From Nemertoderma westbladi (taxonomy: Eukaryota > Xenacoelomorpha > Nemertodermatida > Nemertodermatidae), in contig JAUCBJ010005686.1 of NCBI GenBank assembly GCA_032718475.1, forward strand, positions 1 through 21,709: a DNA stretch of 21,709 bases, given 5' to 3'. Each line of letters begins with the position of its first letter. Position 1 is the first letter of the stretch. A model generated the notes under the pieces. It saw only the letters and a list, made by a program, of their open reading frames with translations, was not told the origin of the DNA and made no database searches. This document shows, piece after piece, positions 1 through 8,903 of this stretch. The position numbers and the translations under genes are program-made.

Positions 1-160
1 CAATTTGGATGCAAAAGGCCACTGTAAAATATGTATATTTGTGGCCCTAATGTAAATCATCTCATTCTTTATGATAGTAAAGGTGGCCCTTTTCCCGTTC
101 ATTTAATTTAATAAATCAATTTTGAAACAAATGGGCCAGTCAAACTTTCTCAAAAAATGA
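1..160. repeat. Dispersed AT-rich repeat, copy 1 (GGCCC-punctuated family)
   Basis: This stretch matches 2821-2975 over about 150 bp with small indels. Shared blocks include CAATTTGGAT, GGCCCTAATGT, ATCTCATTCTTTATGATAGT, TTAATAAATCAATTTTGAAA and GTGGGCCA/ATGGGCCA. A third, shorter relative starts near 2994. It has no coding potential. It belongs to an interspersed repeat family in which GGGCC/GGCCC punctuates AT-rich sequence; the family is not one I recognise. Confidence 0.7.
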
Positions 161-279
161 CATGAATAGTAATATGAATTGTAAGACTTGCAATGTAATT
201 ACCACAGTTAACCAAACTAAAATAATAAAAGTTTTAATAATGCATTATTTTTGTTTGAACATAATTTTATGTATGGTTG

Positions 280-510
280 ATATATCTTCTTGAAATTTGG
301 TAAGAGTGACCTACACCTACAAGCATTGCTTATTTAGAAATTCTAAATTCAGACAGACTTTAAAGTTCCCCTGTCTGCCGCTAGGGGGGGGGGGGCGAAT
401 TGACAGAATCGTAAAGGTACTGTAGCTGTGTAATTGTAGAACCAACCATCAGATTCCATCTGAAATTTGGTAGGAGTGACCTAGGAGCATTGCATAATTA
501 GAAATTATTG
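280..510. repeat. Dispersed repeat built on TTTGGTAGGAGTGACCTA, two copies in tandem
   Basis: Two related copies, about 286-360 and 441-505, share TGAAATTTGGTA(A/G)GAGTGACCTA and then AGCATTGC and TTAGAAATT. A third partial copy lies at 2665-2705 (GATATTTGGTAGGAGTGGTA). A 12-base poly-G tract (384-395) follows the first copy after CTGCCGCTA. No coding potential is visible. The family is unidentified. Confidence 0.6.
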
Positions 511-746
511 GTGAGTTTGTCGCCGAGGCTACTCTACGGGGTCGAAAGAAGTCAACAAAGCGGGCCATCACAGCTCAGATCCGCGAACGCGAAATAACTA
601 CACTTGATCCCGACACAGGGGATGTGAATTGGTGCTACAAAATAATTATTTATTACATGGTAAAAAAAGTAGAATTTTTTTTCATTATTCTCAAGGCATT
701 TTATTTACCGAGCGCCAGCGAGGTTAATAAAGGGTCGAGAGAATAT
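498..746 (+). other. Open stretch with coding-like composition; possible exon or retroelement relic
   Basis: The plus frame through 513 is open from after the TAA at 495-497 to the TGA at 747-749, with no ATG until the second half. The first half (about 513-640) is GC-richer than its surroundings and reads as a charged peptide with a basic GRKKSTKRA run. The second half lies inside a foldback repeat and is probably non-coding. I see no recognised domain and no convincing splice sites. It may be a relic of an exon or of a mobile-element gene, or simply a chance open stretch. Confidence 0.25.
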
Positions 747-852
747 TGAAAAAAAAATGTTCTACGTCTTTTTCCCCATGTAATACGTAATTGTATTCTT
801 AAATTGGTACTTTTTTGTTGCTTAATTCGTTAATAAAATATAGAGCGATATA
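646..852. repeat. Foldback (imperfect palindrome) flanked by 14-bp direct repeats
   Basis: The arms are 651-692 and 739-785: TATTACATGG...GTAGAA...TTTTTTTTCA.TATTCTC on the left pairs with its reverse complement on the right. Between the arms is a second imperfect palindrome (700-731, TTTATTTACC...GGTTAATAAA). The 14-mer GTGCTACAAAATAA occurs directly at 632-645 and 853-866. The structure resembles a foldback or MITE insertion, but the terminal repeats do not reach the flanking direct repeats, so that reading is tentative. Confidence 0.5.
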
Positions 853-1059
853 GTGCTACAAAATAAATTTAACTGTATTATTTTACTATATTGCTTCCAT
901 TGTTACTGCGATTCAAATTATTGTACTCTTCAACTCCTGATGCTGCCTTACTCAATGTTAAAATGATTTTGTGTTCTCGAATATTTTGTGGAAATATTTC
1001 ACTGTTGGGTAGCTATTTGTATATTAGTTATATTTATTTATTAGTTATATTTGTATATT

Positions 1060-1200
1060 AGTTGTTTTAGCTTTTAGATACTCCGTTTAATATAGTCAGT
1101 TGTTTTAGCTTTTAGATACTCTGTTGAAAAGTCAGTTGTTTTAGCTATTAGATACTCCGTTTAATATAGTCAGTTGTTCAATACTCCGTTTTATATGCGG
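1060..1200. repeat. 38-bp minisatellite, about 3.7 copies
   Basis: Copies of AGTTGTTTTAGCTTTTAGAT followed by ACTCCGTTTAATATAGTC start at 1060, 1098, 1134 and 1172; the last is truncated. The period is 36-38 bp. It is non-coding. No function is indicated. Confidence 0.8.
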
Positions 1201-1325
1201 GTCTCGGTCTACGGTTAAGCGGTGCGGTTGGTGAATGCTGGGTGAACCTAGCTTTTGTTAGCTTTTAACCCTTTCAGTACCTAACTGGAAATTATTCAAA
1301 TCCCCAAGTGCCCAAGTCTAATTCA

Positions 1326-2090
1326 TGAATTTCTGAAGTCTGTCTGTCTTTCTGTCAGTTTGTCTGTCAAGACTTTAGAAATAGTAAAATCTGCTAACAT
1401 TCTCCCTATAGGGGTTTCCTGCTCAAGGATTTCATTTCCGCTGTCAGTTTTCACTTTTGACCCTATCCAGACTGTCTGTCAGTCTGTCTGTCGGTCTATC
1501 TGTCAGTCTGTCCGTCAAAAATATAAGGAATCGCATTAGCTAATTAAAATTCTCGCTAAGGGGGTTTTCCTGGTCAAGGATTTCATTTCCGAGGTCAGTT
1601 TTAACTTTTCACCCCATCCAGTCTGTCTGTCGGTCTGTCGGTCAGTCTGTCCGTCAAAAATATAAGGAATTACATTAGCTAATTAAAATTATCGCTATGG
1701 GGGTTTTCCTGGTCAAGGATTTCACTTCCGAGGTCAGTTTTAACTTTTCACCATATCCAGTCTGTCTGTCGGTCTGTCTGTCGGTCAGTCTGTCCGTCAA
1801 AAATATAAGGAATTACATTAGCTAATTAAAATTATCGCTATGGGGGTTTTCCTGGTCAAGGATTTCATTTCCGCTGTCAGTTTTCACTTTTTACCCTATC
1901 CAGACAGTCTGTCGGTCTGTCTGTCGACTGTCTGTCAGTCTGTCCGTCAAAAATATAAGGAATCACGTTAGCTAATTAAAATTATCGCTATGGGGGTTTT
2001 CCTGGTCAAGGATGTCATTTCCGCTGCCAGTTTTCACTTTTGACCCTATCCAGACCGTCTGTCGGTCTGGTCTGACGGTCAGTCTGTCAA
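1326..2090. repeat. 140-150 bp minisatellite, about 5 copies, with TGTC-rich stretches
   Basis: The block CCGTCAAAAATATAAGGAAT starts at 1512, 1651, 1793 and 1943, giving periods of 139, 142 and 150 bp; a more diverged copy precedes it from about 1326. Each unit has a TGTC/GGTC slippage-prone tract, an AT-rich segment (TTAGCTAATTAAAATT) and a strongly conserved segment (GGTTTTCCTGGTCAAGGATT). Length variation comes mainly from the TGTC tract. I see no ORF in it. Confidence 0.85.
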
Positions 2091-2099
2091 ATTTGAAAA

Positions 2100-2820
2100 C
2101 TAACAACAGGGTTTACCTTATTGCTGCAGCCTGGCAGTCTGTAAGCAGGCCTCCAGTAGGCGTACCGTAGTTAAATTACAGTAGATACAAGCTGAAATGC
2201 GCCGCTAACATATAGAAAGAAGCATGTACTTAATGGTCCAGCAACATTTTCCCTTCTTAGAAATCGAATAAATGTCACGGAACAGACGTATGTGTCAAGG
2301 CGCTCTACCCATGGATCAGACGTATGTGCCATGGTACCGAAAGGGTGAATGCTAACAAGCTAACCTTTGTATCAATAAATTAAATAAATAACTAAATAGA
2401 AAATAATATTTACAATAAACAAGAAAGTTCTAAGATTTAGTTCTATAGAATGAACCACATGACACCCCCCCCCCCCCCCCCCCCCAAAGTGCAAAAACAG
2501 CAGTTTTGTCACAAATTTATATCTAGACCCTCTTCCTCATTAATCGTGATGACATTTATAAATCTATAAATATTTATAAAAATATCTTGCCATCGTAAAT
2601 TGGTGGCCTATTTAGTTCTCTAGCATTGTCCACATGACACCACCACCACCACCCCAGTAATAATTAGAACCAGTCATTCGATTCATCTGATATTTGGTAG
2701 GAGTGGTAAGTCTCGTGCTGCGCGAATACTCCAGCCCGTATGTGCAAGATAAGGTTGATATCGACTTCGACTAATACCGCTAATTAATATTTTTTTCAGT
2801 TAATTTGATTAGGTACTAAT
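2100..2820. other. AT-rich intergenic stretch with poly-C and CAC tracts
   Basis: No gene is visible here. A run of 21 C lies at 2465-2485 and a (CAC) tract near 2640. Both follow the string CCACATGACACC, suggesting two copies of one repeat whose end is a slippage-prone C tract. A partial copy of the TTTGGTAGGAGTG repeat lies near 2665-2705. The rest is unremarkable AT-rich DNA. Confidence 0.5.
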
Positions 2821-3465
2821 CAATTTGGATTGGAATCGGGCCGTTTTAATCAATGTATATTTATGGCCCTAATGTTGTTAATCTCATTCTTTATGATAGT
2901 AAAAATGGCCCCTTCTTCGGGTCATTTTATTTAATAAATCAATTTTGAAACAAGTGGGCCACTCAAATTCTCAGCTCAGTTTATTTGTAGGATCAAATTG
3001 GATTCAAAAGGGCCACTGTATAATGGCCCTAATGTTATTTATCTCATTTTCAGTTCGGCCCGTTTCCTTCTCAACTAATTTGATAAATTTCATATGAAGT
3101 CAGATCAAATAGGGCCTGTTATGGCCCTTTCTTTCTTCACTATATAGTAAGCTCAGTTCGGGCCAATGATATATTATTCCAGACAGTAAGAGGGCCAATT
3201 TTGGAAAATTTTGGCCCTTTTGACTTTTTTGGCCCTAATTCCATTTTATACATTTTGGTAAGTGGCCCGAAAATTGTGTTTTCATTTAGTAATAAAATGA
3301 AGGTGCATAACTTTTTAGAGGAAGGATATACACAAAGGGCCATCCAAGCCCGTTTGCGGTTTCGGGCTAAAGGGCCAAAAAGGGGCTAAAGGGCCACTTT
3401 TTAATACCCCCCAAGTCGCAATAGGGCCACTTTTGATATACAAAAGTGGCCCTTCAGCCCGAACG
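2821..3465. repeat. GGCCC-punctuated AT-rich repeat region
   Basis: 2821-2975 is a copy of the repeat at 1-160, and a shorter relative begins near 2994. From 3010 to 3452 the pentamer GGGCC or its complement GGCCC occurs at least 15 times (for example 3010, 3025, 3057, 3112, 3123, 3160, 3192, 3213, 3231, 3263, 3337, 3372, 3390, 3424, 3448) in otherwise AT-rich sequence. The short ORFs over 3140-3389 on both strands are incidental to this repeat. Confidence 0.65.
3423..3453. repeat. Perfect 13-bp hairpin with ATATA loop
   Basis: AGGGCCACTTTTG (3423-3435) is followed by ATATA and by its exact reverse complement (3441-3453). It uses the same GGGCCACTTTT words seen elsewhere in this repeat region. 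An alternating TA tract follows at about 3470-3490. Confidence 0.85.
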
Positions 3466-3494
3466 TATATCTATATATATATATATATATTAAA

Positions 3495-3827
3495 TATTAA
3501 TTATTAAACAGAATAAATAAAAAAATTACTAAATTGCTAAAAATAAAACGGTGAATGAAAATTAAATTTTCTAAAACACTGGGTAAGCCTATGCAAATAT
3601 AACCAAGTTGCTGAGATTGGATGACTTAGCAAAATGTATATTAAATGTTGTAAAGTTGCATATTTTCAAAGTTTATCAAAAACCAGCCTTCCAGTAGTTT
3701 TGAAAATTAATGTAATTGTAACGTTAATTAAATTTGCTGAGGCTGAGGCGCCGATGAGTAAACTGTGGGGCGAGTGACGAAAGTAAGCGAGCTTAGCATA
3801 CAGGTACCACTAACTCAATCGGTGTGT
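3495..3827. other. AT-rich intergenic stretch, no gene seen
   Basis: I see no ORF with coding character and no repeat match within the window. The last part (3740-3827) is GC-richer and leads into the microsatellite. It contains a weakly hammerhead-like string (CCGATGAG...CGAAAG), which I rejected. Confidence 0.4.
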
Positions 3828-4632
3828 CTGTTGCTCTGTTATTCTGTTGTTCTGTTGTTCTGTTGCTCTGTTGTTCTGTTGCTCTGTTGCTCTGTTGTTC
3901 TGTTATTCTGTTATTCTGTTGTTCTGTTGTTCTGTTGTTCTGTTGTTCTGTTGTTCTGTTGCTCTGTTGTTCTGTTGTTCTGTTGTTCTGTTGTTCTGTT
4001 GTTCTGTTGTTCTGTTGTTCTGTTGTTCTGTTGTTCTGTTGTTCTGTTGTTCTGTTGTTCTGTTGTTCTGTTGTTCTGTTGTTCTGTTGTTCTGTTGTTC
4101 TGTTGTTCTGTTGTTCTGTTGTTCTGTTGTTCTGTTGTTCTGTTGTTCTGTTGTTCTGTTGTTCTGTTGTTCTGTTGTTCTGTTGTTCTGTTGTTCTGTT
4201 GTTCTGTTGTTCTGTTGTTCTGTTGTTCTGTTGTTCTGTTGTTCTGTTGTTCTGTTGTTCTGTTGTTCTGTTGTTCTGTTGTTCTGTTGTTCTGTTGTTC
4301 TGTTGTTCTGTTGTTCTGTTGTTCTGTTGTTCTGTTGTTCTGTTGTTCTGTTGTTCTGTTGTTCTGTTGTTCTGTTGTTCTGTTGTTCTGTTGTTCTGTT
4401 GTTCTGTTGTTCTGTTGTTCTGTTGTTCTGTTGTTCTGTTGTTCTGTTGTTCTGTTGTTCTGTTGTTCTGTTGTTCTGTTGTTCTGTTGTTCTGTTGTTC
4501 TGTTGTTCTGTTGTTCTGTTGTTCTGTTGTTCTGTTGTTCTGTTGTTCTGTTGTTCTGTTGTTCTGTTGTTCTGTTGTTCTGTTGTTCTGTTGTTCTGTT
4601 GTTCTGTTGTTCTGTTGTTCTGTTGTTCTGTT
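3828..4632. repeat. TGTTGTTC octamer microsatellite, about 100 copies
   Basis: The unit is TGTTGTTC (8 bp). About 3966-4632 is essentially uninterrupted, and 3828-3965 has variant units with GCTC or ATTC. Because 8 is not a multiple of 3, all three plus frames read the same eight-residue repeat (CCSVVLLF) and all three minus frames read QQNNRTTE, none with a stop. The long overlapping ORFs here follow from the repeat and are not genes. The array ends directly at LTR copy A. Confidence 0.97.
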
Positions 4633-5699
4633 CGGACTGGGGGCGATTCACGGGCGAATATTGGGGCGACTTACGGGGCACGGGACTCATATCAGATATC
4701 TAAGTGGCAAGGGTGGGAGGTAAAATCAAGCAGTACTCAGGTTTACCTGATACTAATTAGGCCTAGCCAACCTCCTACTGCCTGTAGAGGTAGTTTTGGT
4801 AACCCACTAGGCCTTGGGACAAGGACTGCCCTTAGCGGTTCCTGGCCAACAGCAGTTATTACGAGCCTGAAAAGGATTCGGAAAGCCTGCTGATTGCGTC
4901 AGGGATTTGCAACGGGAACTGACAGATCCTTAGCGGTCCCTGGTCACCGGCAGTTATTACGAGCCTGAAAAGGATTCGGAAAGCTTGCTGACTGCACCAG
5001 GGACTTGCGACGGATCGACCGACTGGACGAAGGAAGGGTTCGACGAGGACTGACTTCCTGGAGTGACTTCCTACCGAAGCGACTATGAGCCTGAAAAGGA
5101 TTCGGAAAGCTTAGGTGGTTGGGACCCTGCGATGAACCAACAGACCCCTAGCCAAGCCGTACCGCTTTCCTGATGACCGATCCCTTCGGGGTTTGGGAAG
5201 GGTGGGACGGACACGCAACAGGGTCTACCGACCTGACCGACCCTTAGCCAAGCCGTACCGCTTTCCTGATGACCGACCTCTTCGGGGTTCGGGAAGGGTG
5301 GGACAGACACGCAACAGGGTCGACCGACACCGACACTACGGTACCGGGACTAGGACCGAGGGAAAATGGGGATCATTAGTTAGGTTAAAATCTAAAAGCG
5401 AACAGTGGGTAATTAAAAATAATGTACTGTAGGAATTTATATGTTCGTGTATTATTGTGAATATTTGGTATATTGGTGTGGGGAAGCCCAAATTATTCTC
5501 AATCAAGGTTCAATCAGAGTTTAAGTTACATTAAAGATTATATCCAACCAATGCGACTTTTTTCTCTACTGCAATCTTGCATCTCAGATAAGACTCCTTC
5601 TCCACTCCCAATATCCGGTGACTGGCCGGAATCAAATGGTCTGAAAATTCCGCCACCAGCATCGGCGTTTTCCCCATGGTGTCGGGAATAACGGCAACA
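4633..5699 (+). mobile_element. LTR copy A, 5'-truncated, plus orientation
   Basis: It matches copy C (6404-7897) in inverted orientation along its length, and copy D (18825-19656) directly from 4869 on, at about 97-98% by eye. It ends ...GGCAACA at 5699, consistent with a CA LTR terminus. Relative to C it lacks about 120 bp of the 5' end, and the TATATAAG of C is degraded here. It contains three copies of the GCCTGAAAAGGATTCGGAAA motif (near 4869, 4962, 5089) and two 96-bp units with a UUCG-capped hairpin (5177-5196 and 5273-5292). TGTTGTTC microsatellite flanks both sides. Confidence 0.65.
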
Positions 5700-6403
5700 C
5701 TGTTGTTCTGTTGCTCTGTTGTTCTGTTGTTCTGCTGTTCTGTTGTTCTGTTGTTCTGTTGTTCTGTTGTTCTGTTGCTCTGTTGTTCTGTTGTTCTGTT
5801 GTTCTGTTGTTCTGTTGTTCTGTTGTTCTGTTGTTCTGTTGTTCTGTTGTTCTGTTGTTCTGTTGTTCTGTTGTCCTGTTGTCCTGTTGTTCTGTTATTC
5901 TGTTATTCTGTTATTCTGTTATTCTGTTGTTCTGTTGTTCTGTTGTTCTGTTGTTCTGTTGTGCTGTTGTGCTGTTGTTCTGTTGTTCTGTTGTTCTGCT
6001 GTTCTGTTGTTCTGTTGTTCTGTTGTTCTGTTGTTCTGTTGTTCTGTTGTTCTGTTGTTCTGTTGTTCTGTTGTTCTGTTGTTCTGTTGTTCTGTTGTTC
6101 TGTTGTTCTGTTGTTCTGTTGTTCTGTTGTTCTGTTGTTCTGTTGTTCTGCTGTTCTGTTGTTCTGTTGTTCTGTTGTTCTGTTGTTCTGTTGTTCTGTT
6201 GTTCTGTTGTTCTGTTGTTCTGTTGTTCTGTTGTTCTGTTGTTCTGTTGTTCTTTTGTTCTGTTGTTCTGTTGTTCTGTTGTTCTGTTGTTCTGTTGTTC
6301 TGTGTTCTGTTGTTCTGTTGTTCTGTTGCTCTGTAGTTCTGTTGCTCTGTAGTTCTGTAGTTCTGTTGTTCTGTTGTTCTGTTGTTCTGTTGTTCTGTTG
6401 TTC
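5700..6403. repeat. TGTTGTTC microsatellite between two opposed LTR copies
   Basis: About 88 octamer units in the same orientation as the array at 3828-4632, with interruptions near both ends (GTCC, ATTC, GTGC, one 6-bp unit at 6301, and CTGTAGTTCTG variants at 6330-6360). It fills the centre of a large inverted repeat formed by LTR copies A and C. The ORFs across it on both strands are artefacts of the repeat. Confidence 0.97.
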
Positions 6404-7897
6404 TGTTGCCGTTATTCCCGACACCATGGGGGAAAACGCCGATGCTGAAGGCGGAATTTTTCAGACCATGGAATCCCGGCCAGTCACCGGATATTGGTAA
6501 TGGAGAAGGAATACGTTCTTAAATGCAAGATTGCGGTTGAGGAAAAGCTGCATTGGTTGGATATACTCTTTAATGTAACTTCCCTACAGTTGAACCTTGA
6601 TTGAGAATAAGTTGGGTTTCCCCAAACCAATATACACCAAATTATTCACAATAATATAACACGACAATATAAATCCTTACAGTATATTATTTAATTACCC
6701 ACTGTTCGCTCAGATTTTAGCCTAACTAATGTTCCCCGATTTTCCCTCGGTCCTAGTCTTGGTGCCGTAGTGTCGGTGTCGGTCGACCCTGTTGCGTGTC
6801 CGTCCCACCCCTCACGAACCCCGAAGGGATCGGTCATCGAGAACCAGTACGGCTTGGCTAAGGGTCGGTCCAGTCGGTAGACTCTGTCGCGTATCCGTAC
6901 CACCCCTCCCGAACCCCGAAGGGATCGGTCATCGAGAACCAGTACGGCTTGGCTAGGAGTCTGTCATGTTGGTGGACCCGTTCGCGTGTCCGTCCCACCC
7001 CTCCCGAACCCCGAAGGGATCGATCATCGAGAACCAGTACGGCTTGGCTAGGGGTCCGTCAGTTCATCGCAGAGACCCAACCACCTAGGCTTTCCGAGTC
7101 CTTATTCAGGCTCCTAGTCGCTTCGGCAGCCGAGAAACTGCTCCGAACAGTCGGTAGGCCAGTAGAGTCCAGTCCTTTGTCTTTCGACCTCGTTACGTGT
7201 CCGTCCCACCCCTCACGAACCCCGAAGGGATCGATCATCGAGAACCAGTACGGCTTGGCTAAGGGGTCTGTCGTCGGTTCCCGTCGCAAATCCCTGGCAC
7301 AAGCAGCAGACTTTCCGATGTCCTTTTCAGGCTCGTAATAACTGCTGTTGACCAGGGACCGCTAAGGGCAGTCCTCGTCAAACTCTTCCTCTGTTAGTCG
7401 GTCGACCCGTTCGCGTATCCGTACCACCCCTCACGAACCCCGAAGGGATCGGTCATCGAGAACCAGTACGGCTTGGCTAGGAGTCTGTTGTCGTTTCCCG
7501 TCGCAAATCCCTGACACAAGCAGCAGACTTTCCGATGTCCTTTTCAGGCTCGTAATAACTGCTGTTGGCCAGGGACCGCTAAGGGCAGTCCTTGTCCTTT
7601 AGACCTAGCGAGTTACCAAATCCACCTCTACAGGCAGCAGGAAGTTGGCTAGGCCTAATAGTAATCAGGTAAACCTGAATACTGCTTAACTTTGTCTCCC
7701 ACCCCTGGCCCTTATATACATGAAATGAGTCCCGTACCCTGTAAGTCGCCCCAATATTCGCCCATAAATCGCCCCCAGTTCATTGAATGTGCCCAAAACC
7801 CATGTTCCCGCACCCAGTAGTGATATCGGAATAATCATTTTAAATAAATCCAAAAAATATTCAACTCGTGTTATGAAAAGTTGAAATACCGCAAACA
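6404..7897 (-). mobile_element. LTR copy C, inferred 3' LTR of the BEL/Pao element
   Basis: Read on the minus strand it starts TGTTTGCGG just after a G-rich tract and ends GGCAACA, giving TG...CA termini and a length of about 1.49 kb. TATATAAG lies at 7718-7711 (minus). The downstream part holds five units of a repeat with a UUCG-capped hairpin (plus-strand positions near 6814, 6909, 7004, 7215 and 7433) and three copies of the TCCTTTTCAGGCTC-type motif. It is more diverged from A and D than they are from each other. The 5' boundary is inferred from the polypurine-like tract and the TG; no second full-length copy is present to confirm it. Confidence 0.5.
7711..7718 (-). promoter_or_regulatory. 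TATA box of LTR copy C
   Basis: The minus strand reads TATATAAG, about 180 bp from the inferred LTR start, in a position suitable for U3-driven transcription. The aligned site in copy A is changed to ATATCTAAG, and copy D lacks this region. Confidence 0.4.
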
Positions 7898-7898
7898 G

Positions 7899-7909
7899 TC
7901 CCCCCCAAT
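7899..7909 (-). promoter_or_regulatory. Candidate polypurine tract
   Basis: The minus strand reads ATTGGGGGGGA directly before CTGTTTGCGG, where the LTR would begin with TG. A purine run immediately upstream of the 3' LTR is the usual plus-strand primer of LTR retrotransposons. Position and composition fit; the assignment is inferred. Confidence 0.4.
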
Positions 7910-8069
7910 GACCTTCGTGAGGTCTGTCGGTAGATCGAGTTTACGTAGGTCATTCCCATATAAAAAACCTAAAATTTTAATATTGCATAGTCTTGATTAA
8001 TTTGGCCTAGAGTTAATATATATATAAAAATAAATGTTCAATATAAATGTCCTGGAATATCCTAGTCCT
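7910..8069 (-). other. Non-coding tail between ORF4 and the polypurine-like tract
   Basis: AT-rich, with no ORF. It includes a TATATATATAA run near 8015-8027. It is probably the 3' non-coding part of the element's internal region. Confidence 0.4.
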
Positions 8070-8903
8070 CTATTTCTTTCTCTGATACGCCTTTCTCCTC
8101 TTCGCCCGTCGACTCTCGTCGATCGCTAGAGCTGGTAGGGGAGCATCGACATCCATCGTGAGCAACGTTTCGGCTTGTCTCCTGGCGGCTCTTCCTTTCG
8201 ATGGCAACGGGATCATATCGGTTCGTCTTTCCAACTCGGTGTTGCGCGCTTCTAGGAACCACTTTCCGTCACCAAACTCCTCCTTATACGAATATAAGCG
8301 TCTAAGGACCTCGAATGGGCCGAATAATCCGGCACTTAGCAACAGATCCACGTAGTGGAATGGTAACGTCGCTGTCGTGTGGAGGCGTTCCGGGAAGGAA
8401 AAATAGCCGCACGCCATTTCCTGCGCGATATTTCGAGCATTTCTCCGCACTTTGGTCTTTATGTTGCTATTTGCGTAGGTTTCGAACATGACCATATTTC
8501 CCATAGCGGTAACGTCCTTTGTAGGACATTTTATATTGCAGCGGGGGCTAGCGGAATGTCCACAGAAACCGCAAGTTGTGCAGAGGTTATAAAGGATTGG
8601 ACAAACCGAGACATCATGCCCCGATGTCGCGTAGTATGGGCAATACAGTATCCCAAGGAGCTGTAGACACGAATCGGTTACTCGATTTCTTCTACCGCGT
8701 GGGCACTGCTCCGAACCGCAGTCTGCGCATATCTCCAACTGCATCTCTCGACCGGGGAATATCGGAATCGGGACGCCGACGTAATACTCGAGTCGTCGGT
8801 CGCTCTTCTGAATATTCGCTGTGGCCGGTAGCCCGCGAAAGGCTGGGCTTAGACGTAGTAGGTTCTTGTTCCGATAACCTTCTTTATGTCCCGCCGGTCT
8901 CAT
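8070..8903 (-). CDS. ORF4: Cys/His-rich zinc-knuckle-like protein downstream of pol
   Basis: 277 codons from ATG; the frame opens about 13 codons earlier, after a TAG. A Cys/His cluster spans residues 59-126. One unit (residues 88-101) fits the CCHC knuckle spacing C-x2-C-x4-H-x4-C but has Tyr91 at the second Cys. The next (108-122) is C-x2-C-x4-H-x5-C. An upstream group (C59, C62, C67, C79) may bind another metal ion. The C-terminus is strongly basic (RRAKRRKAYQRKK), suggesting nucleic-acid binding or nuclear import. The middle (about 150-220) looks globular and is unrecognised. It lies about 100 bp downstream of the exonuclease-like ORF on the same strand and may once have been its 3' part. 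It is distinct from the gag nucleocapsid. Function is inferred from the metal-binding pattern only. Confidence 0.55.
   Translation of the reverse strand: MRPAGHKEGYRNKNLLRLSPAFRGLPATANIQKSDRRLEYYVGVPIPIFPGREMQLEICADCGSEQCPRGRRNRVTDSCLQLLGILYCPYYATSGHDVSVCPILYNLCTTCGFCGHSASPRCNIKCPTKDVTAMGNMVMFETYANSNIKTKVRRNARNIAQEMACGYFSFPERLHTTATLPFHYVDLLLSAGLFGPFEVLRRLYSYKEEFGDGKWFLEARNTELERRTDMIPLPSKGRAARRQAETLLTMDVDAPLPALAIDESRRAKRRKAYQRKK

Noticed and set aside
3140-3389. Short ORFs on both strands
   Set aside because: They lie within the GGCCC-punctuated repeat and lack coding character.
3750-3800. A second hammerhead-like string (CCGATGAG...CGAAAG)
   Set aside because: The core U is C, and a proper stem II cannot be formed.
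3765-4893. Long overlapping ORFs (259-348 aa) on both strands
   Set aside because: They are frame-invariant readings of the TGTTGTTC octamer, with no independent coding signal.
5171-5205. Hammerhead-like string: CTGATGA, then a hairpin, then GAA
   Set aside because: Copy C has TCGATGA and lacks the GAA, the fourth core A is G here, and stem I pairs poorly. The hairpin itself is kept as a finding; a ribozyme is not supported.
5676-6500. Long ORFs over the second octamer array
   Set aside because: Same artefact; all frames are open because the unit has no stop in any frame.
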